Position numbers and translations under genes: made by a program
Part shown: positions 25,727-34,233 of the stretch, piece after piece
How the letters are laid out: each line of letters opens with the position of its first letter
Position numbering within the stretch: position 1 is the first letter of the stretch
Notes under the pieces: generated by a model
The model's database searches: none
What the model was told of the DNA's origin: nothing
What the model saw: only the letters and a program-made list of their open reading frames with translations
Source of the DNA: Dyella telluris
Lineage (GTDB): Bacteria; Pseudomonadota; Gammaproteobacteria; Xanthomonadales; Rhodanobacteraceae
Direction of reading: 5' to 3'
DNA: 64,000 bases
Assembly (NCBI RefSeq): GCF_014297575.1
Contig: NZ_CP060412.1
Span: 1,426,001-1,490,000, forward strand

Positions 25727-26491
25727 GTGCCCGCTGCCTGGTGGCGGCGCCTTCGCGCCTACCTGACACCTCCCCCGCTTGCCGATGAACCTTGGCGCCA
25801 CGCGCTGGATGCCTGCCTGCTCGCACAACGCCTCGACAGCCACCGCCAGCGGGAACTGCGCCGGCTGGTTTCCGTGTTCCTTGCCCGCAAACGCTTCCAC
25901 GCCCTGGCCGGCGCCGAACTCAGCGACGAGATCCGCACCCTGATCGCCATGCAGGCCTGCCTGCCGGTGCTGAAGCAGGGCCCCGGTGCGCTGAAGGGCT
26001 GGCGCGACATCCTGGTGTATCCCGGCGAGTTCAAGGTCAAGCGCAGCCACCACGACGACCGCACCGGCGTGGTCACCGAAAGCGACGGCGTACTGATCGG
26101 CGAAGCCTGGGAACATGGTCCGCTGGTGCTGTCACTCGCCGACGTACAGCTCGACCTGGCCCAGCCGTGGGATGGCTTCAACGTGGTCATCCACGAAATT
26201 GCCCACAAACTCGACATGCTCGACGGCCCGCCCGACGGCGTACCGGTGCTGCCGCCGCATATTCCACGCCGGCAATGGATCGTCGCCTTCCAGCGCGCGT
26301 TTGACCTGCTTTCGAACGATGTGGCGCGTGGACGCGATACGTTGATTGATCCGTATGCGTCGGAAAGCGCGGATGAGTTCTTTGCGGTGGTGAGTGAGCT
26401 GCACTGGTCGCAGCCAGGCGTGCTGCGACGCGCGGACGCGGCAGTGGCGGACCTGTTGCAGGCGTACTATGGGGTGTCGCCGGCAGGTTGA
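25727..26491 (+). CDS. mtfA: MtfA-type zinc-dependent peptidase
   Basis: A 254-aa protein of the MtfA (Mlc titration factor A) family, related to anthrax lethal factor-like metallopeptidases. The zinc motif is HEIAHKLDML (His156, Glu157, His160), with ESADEFFAVVSELHW as the downstream ligand region. In E. coli MtfA binds the repressor Mlc and has aminopeptidase activity. The start is taken as GTG at 25727, giving MPAAWWRRL; the length is close to that of the E. coli protein (265 aa). Confidence 0.9.
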   Translation: MPAAWWRRLRAYLTPPPLADEPWRHALDACLLAQRLDSHRQRELRRLVSVFLARKRFHALAGAELSDEIRTLIAMQACLPVLKQGPGALKGWRDILVYPGEFKVKRSHHDDRTGVVTESDGVLIGEAWEHGPLVLSLADVQLDLAQPWDGFNVVIHEIAHKLDMLDGPPDGVPVLPPHIPRRQWIVAFQRAFDLLSNDVARGRDTLIDPYASESADEFFAVVSELHWSQPGVLRRADAAVADLLQAYYGVSPAG

Positions 26492-26540
26492 TTGCCTTGT
26501 GGGACGTTTAGCCGTCCAAATGAGACTGAGGCAAGATTGC

Positions 26541-26580
26541 CCCCTCTCCCCGGCCCTCTCCCGCAAGGGGAGAGGGAGAA
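26541..26580. repeat. CCCTCTCCC palindromic repeat, copy 1
   Basis: CCCTCTCCC (26554-26562) pairs with GGGGAGAGGG (26567-26576) over a GCAA loop, preceded by another CCCCTCTCCC. Similar elements are common in Xanthomonadales intergenic regions. Confidence 0.8.
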
Positions 26581-26794
26581 GTGAAGTTCAACGTGAGCGA
26601 CCTAGTGGCACGGGTGGATGTGACGTATCGCGGCGCGACGCTCCGCGTTAAGTCCTCAGCGCAATGGCGCGTTGCGAAGCGTTTCGGTATACCCGCTGTG
26701 TAGAGGCGGAGGTTGCCACGCAACAACGATCCTCAGCCGTTCGGGCTTATCCCCACGGCATGCTGCCAGCTCTTAAGGCCATTTTCTTTGGGTT

Positions 26795-26824
26795 ACTTTT
26801 CTTTTGGGCCAGCAAAAGAAAAGT
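26795..26824. repeat. ACTTTTCTTTT inverted repeat
   Basis: ACTTTTCTTTT and AAAAGAAAAGT, 11 bp each, flank GGGCCAGC. This palindrome type is widely dispersed in gammaproteobacteria. Confidence 0.8.
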
Positions 26825-26920
26825 GACTCGGCCTCCGGCAGGAGGTCGAAACGCCTCCGCTGCGTAAGCGGCCAGATCGCGGAAACGCGCGAGACCAGAG
26901 GCCCAGAGCAAAGTCACTAG

Positions 26921-26940
26921 ATTCCTGCCTTCGCAGGAAT
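26921..26940. repeat. ATTCCTGC inverted repeat
   Basis: ATTCCTGC, loop CTTC, GCAGGAAT: a perfect 8-bp stem, related to the REP family that reads ATTCCTGCGAAAGCAGGAAT in other genomes. Confidence 0.75.
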
Positions 26941-26986
26941 GACGGCTCTTATGAGGTGGTGAGGCAAGGTTGACCCCTCACCCCAA

Positions 26987-27052
26987 CCCTCTCCCCGGAG
27001 GGGAGAGGGAGAAGAACTGCGAGCCCGAAGGGAGAGGGAGAAGAACTGCGAG
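26987..27052. repeat. CCCTCTCCC palindromic repeat, copy 2, with tandem duplication
   Basis: CCCTCTCCCC and GGGGAGAGGG form the palindrome (26987-27009). The following 23-bp block GGGAGAGGGAGAAGAACTGC+GAG occurs twice, at 27001-27023 and 27030-27052. Confidence 0.8.
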
Positions 27053-27138
27053 AGACTCGGGCGCTCTCGCCTACCCAAAGGTTGCGTGAAGCACCTATCC
27101 GAGTGATCCGAACAACCCATCGGACCAACGCCCCACCA

Positions 27139-28575
27139 TCAGCCCGGCGGAAACGTCACACTGAACCGCGCACCGTTGAACTCCGGCGACCGGTCCACCA
27201 ACAACTCGCCGCCATAGGCGCGAATGATGTCCTGCACGATCGACAGGCCGATACCGTGCCCCTGCACGCGCTCGTCACCACGAACGCCACGCTGCAGCAC
27301 GCTCTCGATCTTGTCGTCATCGATGCCCGGGCCATCGTCTTCCACGCTGATCCACATGCCGGGGCGCTGGCGACCCGCCACCGGACGCATCTTCACCACC
27401 AGCAGCACGCGGTGGCGCGCCCACTTGAAGGCGTTTTCCAGCAGGTTGCCCATCAGTTCGAGCAGGTCGCCCTGTTCGCCGTAGAAGGCGGCGTTGTCGT
27501 CGATGTCGAACTCGCACAGCACGTTCTTCGCGGCGTAGACCTTTTCCAGGCTCTGCACCAGGTCTTCCGCGTGGCCGGCGATGGGAATGGCGGTGGTGGC
27601 GAAGGTCTGGCGGCCGGAGGTGGCGGCGCGGGCGAGCTGGTAGGCCACCAGTTCGTCCATCTTGCGCACCTGTTCCAGCACCGGATCACGCAGGCCAGAT
27701 TCACCGCTGGTGCTTTCCAGGCTGGAGCGGATCACCGCCAGCGGCGTCTTCAGGCTGTGCGCCAGGTCGGCCAGCGTGTTGCGCGTGCGCACGCGCTGTT
27801 CGCGCTCGCTGTCGATGAAGGCATTGATGCGCTCGGTAAGGCCGGTGAGCTCCTGCGGGTACTGGTCGCCCAGATGCTCGCGCTCGCCGCCTTCCACACG
27901 CGACATTTCGTTGGCCACCTTGCGCAACGGCGTCAGGCTCCAGCGCAGCAGCAGTAGCTGCAGCAGGATCAGCATGACGCCCAGCGAGGCCAGCCAGAAC
28001 ACCAGGCTTCGTCGGAATACCGCGTTGCGTCCTTCAAGCTGGTCCTCGGTCTGCGCCACCATGAAGGTGAGGTGCACCGATTTCTTCTCGGAGGTGTCCA
28101 GCGCGACACCGTAGATGTAGTAGTACAGGCGCCCCATGCGCGTATCGACGGGGCCGACGAACTCGCCCTCGCCCGGCGCCAGCGGACGCAGGAAGGCAAA
28201 GTCGCGCCCGATGGCGGAAGGCGATTCCCATTTGAAGCCGCCGTCACCGATGGCGACGGCGTACAGGCCCGAGCCCGGTCGCGAGAAGCTCGGATCGGGG
28301 GGCGTGTCAGGCAGCAGCACCTTGCCGGAGCGACCGACTTCGGTGCCAGCAAGATAGGCTACGACGAAATTCTGCAGGCGATCCTGCAGTCCCTTGCGTG
28401 AGCTGTCGGCCGCTGTACGCATGAGCGTAAGGCCGACCACGCCAAGGAACGCAGCCAGCACGAAACCTGTCGCCAGCGCCGCGCGCGCCGCCAGTGAAAA
28501 CGGGCGGCGCGGCGGGGGCGGGTTATTCGTCGTCGGCTTCGCTGCGAGGGATGGCAAAGCGGTATCCGCGTCCAC
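27139..28575 (-). CDS. phoQ: PhoQ-type sensor histidine kinase
   Basis: A 478-aa inner-membrane kinase: TM1 (about 32-51), a periplasmic domain (about 55-187), TM2 (about 190-210), HAMP, then dimerisation/phosphoacceptor box LADLAHSLKTPLAV with His273, and an HATPase domain with NLLENAFKWAR, DDGPGI and GHGIGLSIV. The DLAHSLKTPL form of the H-box is typical of PhoQ. The assigned ATG overlaps phoP by 53 bp, so a later start is possible, but a shared transcript is clear. Confidence 0.9.
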   Translation of the reverse strand: MDADTALPSLAAKPTTNNPPPPRRPFSLAARAALATGFVLAAFLGVVGLTLMRTAADSSRKGLQDRLQNFVVAYLAGTEVGRSGKVLLPDTPPDPSFSRPGSGLYAVAIGDGGFKWESPSAIGRDFAFLRPLAPGEGEFVGPVDTRMGRLYYYIYGVALDTSEKKSVHLTFMVAQTEDQLEGRNAVFRRSLVFWLASLGVMLILLQLLLLRWSLTPLRKVANEMSRVEGGEREHLGDQYPQELTGLTERINAFIDSEREQRVRTRNTLADLAHSLKTPLAVIRSSLESTSGESGLRDPVLEQVRKMDELVAYQLARAATSGRQTFATTAIPIAGHAEDLVQSLEKVYAAKNVLCEFDIDDNAAFYGEQGDLLELMGNLLENAFKWARHRVLLVVKMRPVAGRQRPGMWISVEDDGPGIDDDKIESVLQRGVRGDERVQGHGIGLSIVQDIIRAYGGELLVDRSPEFNGARFSVTFPPG

Positions 28576-29215
28576 GTACCGTCTCGATGGGCTTGAGGTT
28601 GCCTTCCGGATCCAGCTTCCTGCGCAGGCGTCCGATGAACACCTCCAGCACGTTGGAATCGCGATCGAAGTCCTGCTGGTAGATGTGCTCGGTGAGGTCG
28701 GCCTTGGAGACCAGCTCGCCCGCGTGCAGCATCAGGTATTCGAGCACCTTGTACTCGTAGCTGGTCAGGTCGACCGGCTTGCCTTCCACGGTCACCGTCT
28801 GCGCGGTGGTGTCCAGCTTGATCGGGCCGCAGGCCAGCACCGGCTTGGACCAGCCGCTGGCGCGACGCACCAGCGCGTTGATGCGCGCCAGCAGCTCTTC
28901 GACGTGGAACGGCTTGACCAGATAGTCGTCAGCGCCGTGCTTGAGGCCTTCCACCTTGTCCTGCCAGCCGCCACGGGCGGTGAGGATCAGGATGGGATAG
29001 CGCTGGCCGGCCTCGCGCAGCGACTTGATCAGGTCCATGCCCGACATCTTGGGTAGGCCAAGGTCGATGATGGCCAGGTCAAAGGGCACTTCGCGCCCCA
29101 TGTACAAGCCTTCTTCACCATCCTGGGCTGCATCGACGGCAAAACCATCGCGCTTCAGGCGTGCGGCGAGGGTCTCGCGCAGCGGAGCCTCGTCCTCAAC
29201 CAAAAGAATGCGCAT
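28523..29215 (-). CDS. phoP: PhoP-type response regulator
   Basis: A 230-aa OmpR-class regulator: receiver domain with acidic pocket EDE (8-9), phosphoacceptor Asp51 (AIIDLGLP), Thr in LTARG and Lys in VKPFH, then a winged-helix DNA-binding domain ending VRGRGYRFAIP. With PhoQ it probably controls envelope and cation responses. Its ATG overlaps the stop of the PepSY gene (TGATG), which couples the two in translation. Confidence 0.93.
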   Translation of the reverse strand: MRILLVEDEAPLRETLAARLKRDGFAVDAAQDGEEGLYMGREVPFDLAIIDLGLPKMSGMDLIKSLREAGQRYPILILTARGGWQDKVEGLKHGADDYLVKPFHVEELLARINALVRRASGWSKPVLACGPIKLDTTAQTVTVEGKPVDLTSYEYKVLEYLMLHAGELVSKADLTEHIYQQDFDRDSNVLEVFIGRLRRKLDPEGNLKPIETVRGRGYRFAIPRSEADDE

Positions 29216-29535
29216 CAGTGTTTCTCCTTGTTGCTTGCACCGTCAGTGGACGGGTTCTTGGTCGAATCGCCGGAGGCCGGCCCCTTGCTGGCCTCCGTGG
29301 TTACGGTCACCACGCGCACGTGCCCCGTCGGGGTAAGCACTTTCACGCGGTGTTCGAATGAACTGCGTCCCCGGCGCACCGTACTGGCGGACAACACCTT
29401 GCCACCGGTTTCGTGCTGCACCTGGGTCACCGCCTGCTCCAGCGTCATGGCGGGCTCGCCCGACTGTGCCGCCCAGGCGCTCGTGCCGGCCACGCAGGCC
29501 AGCAACCAGACCAGGGGGCGCAGGATGGTTTTCAT
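29215..29535 (-). CDS. Exported PepSY-domain protein preceding phoPQ
   Basis: A 106-aa protein with a signal peptide (1-22, ending AWAA) and one PepSY-like domain: MTLEQAVTQVQHETGGKVLSA, then FEHRVKVLTPTGHVRVVTV. The tail is Ser/Thr/Lys-rich. PepSY domains inhibit or bind peptidases or act in envelope sensing. It is the first gene of the phoPQ unit and its stop overlaps the phoP start by one base (TGATG), so it may feed the periplasmic sensor; that link is inference. Confidence 0.82.
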   Translation of the reverse strand: MKTILRPLVWLLACVAGTSAWAAQSGEPAMTLEQAVTQVQHETGGKVLSASTVRRGRSSFEHRVKVLTPTGHVRVVTVTTEASKGPASGDSTKNPSTDGASNKEKH

Positions 29536-29632
29536 GTCGTTGGGCAAACCCTGGGTACCTGCGGGGGGCGGTGGCCATCGCCGTTCAGACTATGGACTCG
29601 GAACTGAATATTGACCGGACAAACCTGAACGG

Positions 29633-30613
29633 TCACGCGGCTACCCGGGCCGGGGCCATGGCCTGCTCGATCAGGCCCCAACCCGCACCGGGCAGGTGCG
29701 CGCCCTCGCTGAGCCGCCGGCGGAACCCGCGGGCCCCCGGTTCGCCCTGGTAAAGGCCCAGCAGGTGGCGGCTGATGTGCTTGAGGGCAGTGCCCCGGGC
29801 CAGCTCGGCCTCGATATAGGGCCGCATGCGCAGCAGCACGTCTTCCCGGGCCGGCAGGGGCTCGCCATGGAGCGCCGCCTCGACCTGGGCCAGCACGTAG
29901 GGGTCGTGATAGGCCGCCCGGCCCAGCATGACGCCATCCACCTGCTTCAGGTGGGCCTGCACCTGCTCCACCGTGGTGATGCCGCCGTTGATCACCACCA
30001 TCAGTTGCGGGAACTCGCGCTTGAGGCGATACACGCGCTCGTAGTCCAGCGGCGGGATCTCGCGGTTTTCCTTGGGGCTCAGGCCCTGCAGCCAGGCCTT
30101 GCGGGCGTGCACCACCAGCACCTCGACGCCCGCGGCGATCATGGTTTCGGTGAAGTGCTGCAGGTCGGCATAGTCGTCCTGGTCGTCCACGCCGATGCGG
30201 CACTTCACCGTCACCGGCACGTCCACCGCGTCGCGCATGGCCTTCACGCAGTCGCCCACCAGCGCGGGCTCGCGCATCAGGCAGGCGCCGAAACGGCCGG
30301 ACTGCACGCGGTCGGAGGGGCAACCCACGTTGAGGTTGATCTCGTCGTAGCCCGCGTCCGCGCCATAGCGGGCGGCGATGGCCAGCTCCTCCGGCTCGCT
30401 GCCGCCCAGCTGCAGGGCCACCGGGTGCTCCTGCTGGCTGTGTTCGAGCAGGCGCAGCTGCTTGCCGCGGACCAGCGCTGCACTGGTCACCATCTCGGTG
30501 TACAGGCGCGCATGGGGCGACAGCAGCCGGTGGAAATACCGGCAGTGGCGGTCCGTCCAGTCCATCATCGGGGCGACGGATACCTGGATATCGTTTCGAT
30601 CGAGGCTTTGCAT
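29633..30613 (-). CDS. dusA: tRNA-dihydrouridine(20/20a) synthase
   Basis: An FMN enzyme that reduces uridine at positions 20/20a of tRNA. The chain of 326 aa starts MQSLDRNDIQVSVAPMMDWT and has the DusA-type DRHCRYFHRLLSP, catalytic Cys98 in NVGCPSDRVQSGRFGACLM, KCRIGVDD and INGGITT. Two in-frame ATGs lie upstream, but the chosen one best fits DusA length. Stand-alone housekeeping gene. Confidence 0.95.
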   Translation of the reverse strand: MQSLDRNDIQVSVAPMMDWTDRHCRYFHRLLSPHARLYTEMVTSAALVRGKQLRLLEHSQQEHPVALQLGGSEPEELAIAARYGADAGYDEINLNVGCPSDRVQSGRFGACLMREPALVGDCVKAMRDAVDVPVTVKCRIGVDDQDDYADLQHFTETMIAAGVEVLVVHARKAWLQGLSPKENREIPPLDYERVYRLKREFPQLMVVINGGITTVEQVQAHLKQVDGVMLGRAAYHDPYVLAQVEAALHGEPLPAREDVLLRMRPYIEAELARGTALKHISRHLLGLYQGEPGARGFRRRLSEGAHLPGAGWGLIEQAMAPARVAA

Positions 30614-30724
30614 GACCGCCATTTTAGCCGGTTGGGTCCGCACCCGCCTTCGGGCAGGGCCAGATGTGCGAAGGCCCCCGGTACGGAGGCCTCTGCTTGC
30701 AGGGGGCGGCTGGGCGCCGGCCGG

Positions 30725-31144
30725 TCAGTTCGCGCCACTGGCGGGAATGAACTTGGCGTAGTCGGCTCGCGCCAGCTGCACCTCACGCTTTTCGTAGACA
30801 CGCATGGCGATGTCATGGTGGTAGACGGTCAGCGTGACCGGGCCGGCCTGGTCCTTCAGCTGGCTCACGAACTGGCCGACCCACCGGATGGGCTGGCCGT
30901 CGACCCGTTCGATCTGGTCGCTGCCGTGCAACCCCATCCAGCCATCGGGCCATACCGCGGCGACGAACACGCGCTGGCGACCGTCGGTAGTCAGCTGCAC
31001 GTAGTTCCGGCCTTCCTTGAGGGTGAGGAAGTTGCCGCTGTAGGACAGGTTTCCGTCCTGGGCCGGCTGGCTGTCGCCCGAGAATGCGGGACATGCCACC
31101 GCGGCGAGCAGGCTGGCGGTCAAGACCAAGGGAAGTCGTTTCAT
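30725..31144 (-). CDS. Exported protein with PDZ-like segment
   Basis: A 139-aa protein with a signal peptide (1-22, ending AFSG). The central part has the PDZ pattern GLHGSDQIERVDGQPIRWVGQFVSQLKDQAGPVTLTVYH spread over residues about 72-110 (quoted here only to show the VDGQPI core and following helix). Function unknown; perhaps a small periplasmic binding module. No operon partner. Confidence 0.65.
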   Translation of the reverse strand: MKRLPLVLTASLLAAVACPAFSGDSQPAQDGNLSYSGNFLTLKEGRNYVQLTTDGRQRVFVAAVWPDGWMGLHGSDQIERVDGQPIRWVGQFVSQLKDQAGPVTLTVYHHDIAMRVYEKREVQLARADYAKFIPASGAN

Positions 31145-31578
31145 GGCGAGGTTCTCCTCCTGAGCAGCTTTCGAGATCCATCCGGCACGGCACCCGTGGC
31201 AACGGGCTGAACGTGTGCAACAGCGCGGGGGCCGCATCCATTCCGCCCGGCGCGGGACGCCAAAGGCTCGCCAGAAACTCTATCAGCCCGCACTCCGGGC
31301 CGAGTCAAGCGCCCGTGAAAGCGTCGGACCCGCACTTTCGGCCACTCGATTCGTGCGCCGAAGGGAGCGGTTTGTTGCCGCGCTCTGCTGCATCACGTTG
31401 CTTTTGGCCAGCTCGCGCATGAAGACAACGGCGCCCGATGGCATAATGAACGCCCCGCTGCACCCCCAGGGCAGCACTCGTCAGGCACAGCGGAATCCGC
31501 CCTCCCCACACGAGTCCGGCACCGGCAACACGGGTGCCCTGCCTGCGGCTTCTCCCCCTCTTCAGGATCTACACGGCA
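31145..31578. other. Divergent gap upstream of the ferredoxin-NADP reductase gene
   Basis: A 434-bp region between divergent genes with no convincing coding frame. A CATAAT box at 31442-31447, within TGGCATAATG, is a good -10 candidate for the gene at 31579, giving a leader of about 125 nt; no strong -35 box was seen. Confidence 0.45.
31442..31447 (+). promoter_or_regulatory. Candidate -10 box for the ferredoxin-NADP reductase gene
   Basis: CATAAT matches the sigma-70 -10 consensus at five of six positions and is preceded by TGG, close to an extended -10. The -35 position holds only ATGAAG. Confidence 0.35.
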
Positions 31579-32355
31579 ATGGTGGCATTGGCGACGGAGC
31601 ACGTGATCGACGTGCACCACTGGAACGACAGTCTCTTCAGCTTCCGCACCACGCGTGATCCGGGCTTCCGTTTCGACAGCGGGCAGTTCGTGATGATCGG
31701 CCTGGAAGTGGGCGGCCGCCCGCTGATGCGCGCGTATTCGATTGCCAGCGCCAATTACGAAGAACATCTGGAGTTCTTCAGCATCAAGGTGCCCGACGGC
31801 CCACTCACCTCGCGCCTGCAGCACCTGCAGCCCGGCGATCCGCTCATCGTCAGCCGCAAGCCGACCGGCACGCTGGTGCTCAACGACCTCAAGCCGGGCA
31901 AGCACCTTTACCTCCTGGGCACGGGCACGGGCCTGGCGCCCTTCATGAGCCTGGTGCGCGACCCGGAGACCTACGAGCGCTACGAGAAGATCGTGATCGC
32001 GCACGGCGTGCGCAACGTCAACGACCTGGCCTACAAGGACTACCTCGAAACCGAGCTGCCGCAGCACGAATACCTCGGCGAGCTGGTGCGCGAGAAGCTG
32101 GTCTACTACCCCACGGTGACGCGCGAGTCGTTCCGCCACCAGGGTCGCATCACCGACAACATCAACAACGGCTCGATGAGCGAAGCCATCGGCCTGCCAC
32201 CGCTGGATCCGGCCACGGACCGCGTGATGCTGTGCGGCAGCCCGTCGATGCTGGACGACACCTGCGCCCTGCTCGATGCCCGCGGCTTCCATGTGTCGCC
32301 GCGCACGCGCGAACCGGGCGACTACGTGATCGAGCGGGCGTTCGTCGAGAAGTAA
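31579..32355 (+). CDS. fpr: Ferredoxin--NADP+ reductase
   Basis: A 258-aa FAD enzyme that passes electrons between NADPH and ferredoxin or flavodoxin. Seen: FAD-binding MRAYSIASANYEEHLEFFSIK, then PTGTLVL, the NADP-binding LLGTGTGLAPFMSL, VMLCGSPSML and the C-terminal EPGDYVIERAFVEK typical of bacterial Fpr ending in a charged residue. The start MVALATEHVID gives the family length. Likely supports Fe-S assembly and oxidative-stress repair. Confidence 0.94.
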   Translation: MVALATEHVIDVHHWNDSLFSFRTTRDPGFRFDSGQFVMIGLEVGGRPLMRAYSIASANYEEHLEFFSIKVPDGPLTSRLQHLQPGDPLIVSRKPTGTLVLNDLKPGKHLYLLGTGTGLAPFMSLVRDPETYERYEKIVIAHGVRNVNDLAYKDYLETELPQHEYLGELVREKLVYYPTVTRESFRHQGRITDNINNGSMSEAIGLPPLDPATDRVMLCGSPSMLDDTCALLDARGFHVSPRTREPGDYVIERAFVEK

Positions 32356-32372
32356 GTCGTTCCTGCCTCGTT

Positions 32373-32453
32373 TGTAGGAGCGCACTTGTGCGCGACCATC
32401 CAGCCTGACCGCAAAGCGTAGCGGGGGCGGTCGCGCACAAGTGCGCTCCTACA
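32373..32453. repeat. GTAGGAGCGCAC REP doublet in convergent gap, copy 1
   Basis: Left arm 32373-32397 (TGTAGGAGCGCACTTGTGCG+CGACC) and right arm 32429-32453 are exact reverse complements over 25 bp. The element fills the space between the fpr end and the SDR end, which point at each other, so it can terminate both transcripts. Each arm also holds an internal GCGCACTTGTGCGC palindrome. Confidence 0.92.
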
Positions 32454-32468
32454 GGGTGAAAGGCAGGC

Positions 32469-33071
32469 TTATTGCCAGATGGTGTAGGTCCGGCCGGTGC
32501 ACACGCCTTCCACGCTGCGCCGGTACACCTGCCCCACGCGCTCGCCGGGCACGGCTTCGAAGCCGGGGAAATACGGCCCATAGGCTTCCAGCGCTTCGGT
32601 GAGCACGGTCGCGCTTACCGCATTGATGCGCAGGCCCCGCGGCAGTTCCGTGGCAGCCGAGCGCACGAACCCCTCGATGGCCGCATTCACCGTGGTGGCA
32701 TTGGTGCCCTGGCGGATCGGCTCCATCGCCGTGATGCCACTGGTGAGGGTGAACGAGCCGCCATCGCGCAGATGCGGGATACCGGCGATCACCACGTTCA
32801 CCTGCCCCATCAGCTTGTCCTGCAGGCCGGACAGGAACTGCGCCGGCGTGGTGGTGGCGAGGTCGCCGAAGTGCACGTGGCCCGCCGCAGTGACCACGGC
32901 GTCGAGCTCGCCCACATCGCGGTACATCCGCTCGACGCTGGCCATATCAGTCAGGTCCACCTGCACGTCGCCGGCATGGCGACTGGCGCGGATCAGCTCG
33001 TGGTGGGGCGCCAGCACCCCGGCAATGGCCTGGCCGACCGTACCGCTGGCGCCGATGAGCAGAATTCGCAT
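32469..33071 (-). CDS. Short-chain dehydrogenase/reductase
   Basis: A 200-aa short SDR with the nucleotide-binding start MRILLIGASGTVGQAIAG and VQVDLTDMASVERMY. The active-site region is atypical: SFTLTSGITAMEPI holds the Ser, but the usual YxxxK is replaced by TNATTVNAAIEG, as in the short SDRs annotated after YddG/YwnB-like examples. Substrate unknown. It is divergent from the LysR gene (119 bp apart), so it is probably controlled by that regulator. Confidence 0.85.
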   Translation of the reverse strand: MRILLIGASGTVGQAIAGVLAPHHELIRASRHAGDVQVDLTDMASVERMYRDVGELDAVVTAAGHVHFGDLATTTPAQFLSGLQDKLMGQVNVVIAGIPHLRDGGSFTLTSGITAMEPIRQGTNATTVNAAIEGFVRSAATELPRGLRINAVSATVLTEALEAYGPYFPGFEAVPGERVGQVYRRSVEGVCTGRTYTIWQ

Positions 33072-33190
33072 GAAAAGCATCCCGATGGTGGCCCCCGGTA
33101 TGGGTCGCCTTGCCCGGCAAGTCTCCGGTTCGCCCATCCCGGAATAAACGTGCCATCATTCCGCCCATTCCAAACCATGGGTTTTCAATC

Positions 33191-34090
33191 ATGGATACGC
33201 TGGCGAGCATGGCGATGTTCGTGCGGGTGGTGGACACCGGCAGTTTTGCGGCCGCTGCCGAAGCCAGCGGCGTCTCTCCCACCATGGCGGGAAAACACAT
33301 CCGCGCCATCGAAGAGCGACTGGGCGCGCGCCTGCTCCATCGCACCACGCGACGGCAGCAGCTCACCGAGGTCGGCAAGCTCTATTACGAGCGCTGCAAG
33401 CTGGTGCTGGCCGATGTGGAACTGGCCGAGCGCAGCGCACACGAATTGCAGGCCACGCCACGCGGACGCCTGCGCCTGACCGCACCGATGAGCTTCGGCA
33501 GCCGGCGACTGACGCCCGCGCTCACCGACTACCTGCAACGCTATCCCGACGTGAGCGTCGAGCTGTCGTTGGACAACCGCGTCTACGACCTCGTCAGCGA
33601 AGGCTACGAACTGGGCATCCGCATCGGCGCGGTGGACGATCCGCAACTGGTCGCGCGACCACTGCAGCCGTATCGCATGCTGCTTGCCGCGTCGCCACAG
33701 TACCTGGCCCGGCATGGCACGCCCACGCGGCCCGAGGAACTCTCGGCGCACGTCTGCATGGGCCTGACCAACTGGCGGCGCCGCGACCAATGGCGGCTGC
33801 TGGGGCCTGACGGCGAAGAGTGCGACGTGCCGGTGCAAGGTCGTCTTTCCGTCGATCATGGGGACGCGCTGCGCGTGGCGGCATTGCATGGCGCGGGCAT
33901 CGTGCTGCAGCCGGAAGTCCTGCTGGCGGAGGATCTGGCCGAAGGCAGGTTGATGGCCGTGCTGCCGCAATGGGCGCCGCCATCGACACCCATGCACCTG
34001 CTCTACGCGCAGGATCGCCGGCCGACGGCAAAGCTGCGCAGCATGATCGAATTCCTGATCGAGCGGTTCGGCGCAGAAACGCCGTTGTAG
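33191..34090 (+). CDS. LysR-family transcriptional regulator
   Basis: A 299-aa protein: N-terminal winged helix-turn-helix (MDTLASMAMFVRVVDTGSFAAAAEASGVSPTMAGKHI over residues 1-37; the SFAAAAEASGVSPTMAGKHI part is the DNA-binding motif) and a periplasmic-binding-like effector domain from about residue 90. It belongs to the DhcR/PrtR-like branch with an R-x-R-L-x-x-T linker. It is divergent from the SDR gene, the classical LysR arrangement, so that gene is its likely target. Confidence 0.92.
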   Translation: MDTLASMAMFVRVVDTGSFAAAAEASGVSPTMAGKHIRAIEERLGARLLHRTTRRQQLTEVGKLYYERCKLVLADVELAERSAHELQATPRGRLRLTAPMSFGSRRLTPALTDYLQRYPDVSVELSLDNRVYDLVSEGYELGIRIGAVDDPQLVARPLQPYRMLLAASPQYLARHGTPTRPEELSAHVCMGLTNWRRRDQWRLLGPDGEECDVPVQGRLSVDHGDALRVAALHGAGIVLQPEVLLAEDLAEGRLMAVLPQWAPPSTPMHLLYAQDRRPTAKLRSMIEFLIERFGAETPL

Positions 34091-34112
34091 GCACGCGACC
34101 ACTACTCTTTTT

Positions 34113-34196
34113 TGTGGGAGCGCACCCTGTGCGCGACTGCCTCACCGTGCATGAGTCCGCTTCGAGGGTCTGTCGCGCACAGGGTGCGCTCCTACA
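34113..34196. repeat. GTAGGAGCGCAC REP doublet in convergent gap, copy 2
   Basis: Arms of 25 bp at 34113-34137 and 34172-34196 pair with one mismatch (GTGGGAG against CTCCTAC). It lies between the LysR end and the kinase end, which are convergent. Confidence 0.9.
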
Positions 34197-34233
34197 GGAA
34201 TACGCGCCCACAGGGAACGGGGAAGCCTTTCGA

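Larger units (their letters stand above)
26492..27138. other. Repeat-rich intergenic region without genes
   Basis: A 647-bp gap between mtfA and the convergent phoQ end. It holds four palindromic elements of different families, listed separately. A plus-strand frame ending KAIFFGLLFFWASKRKVTRPP is a by-product of the ACTTTTCTTTT palindrome and is not called. Confidence 0.7.

Noticed and set aside
26664..26867. 67-aa plus-strand frame ending in a KRKVTRPP-like tail
   Set aside because: Product of the ACTTTTCTTTT palindrome; the same peptide arises wherever this repeat occurs.
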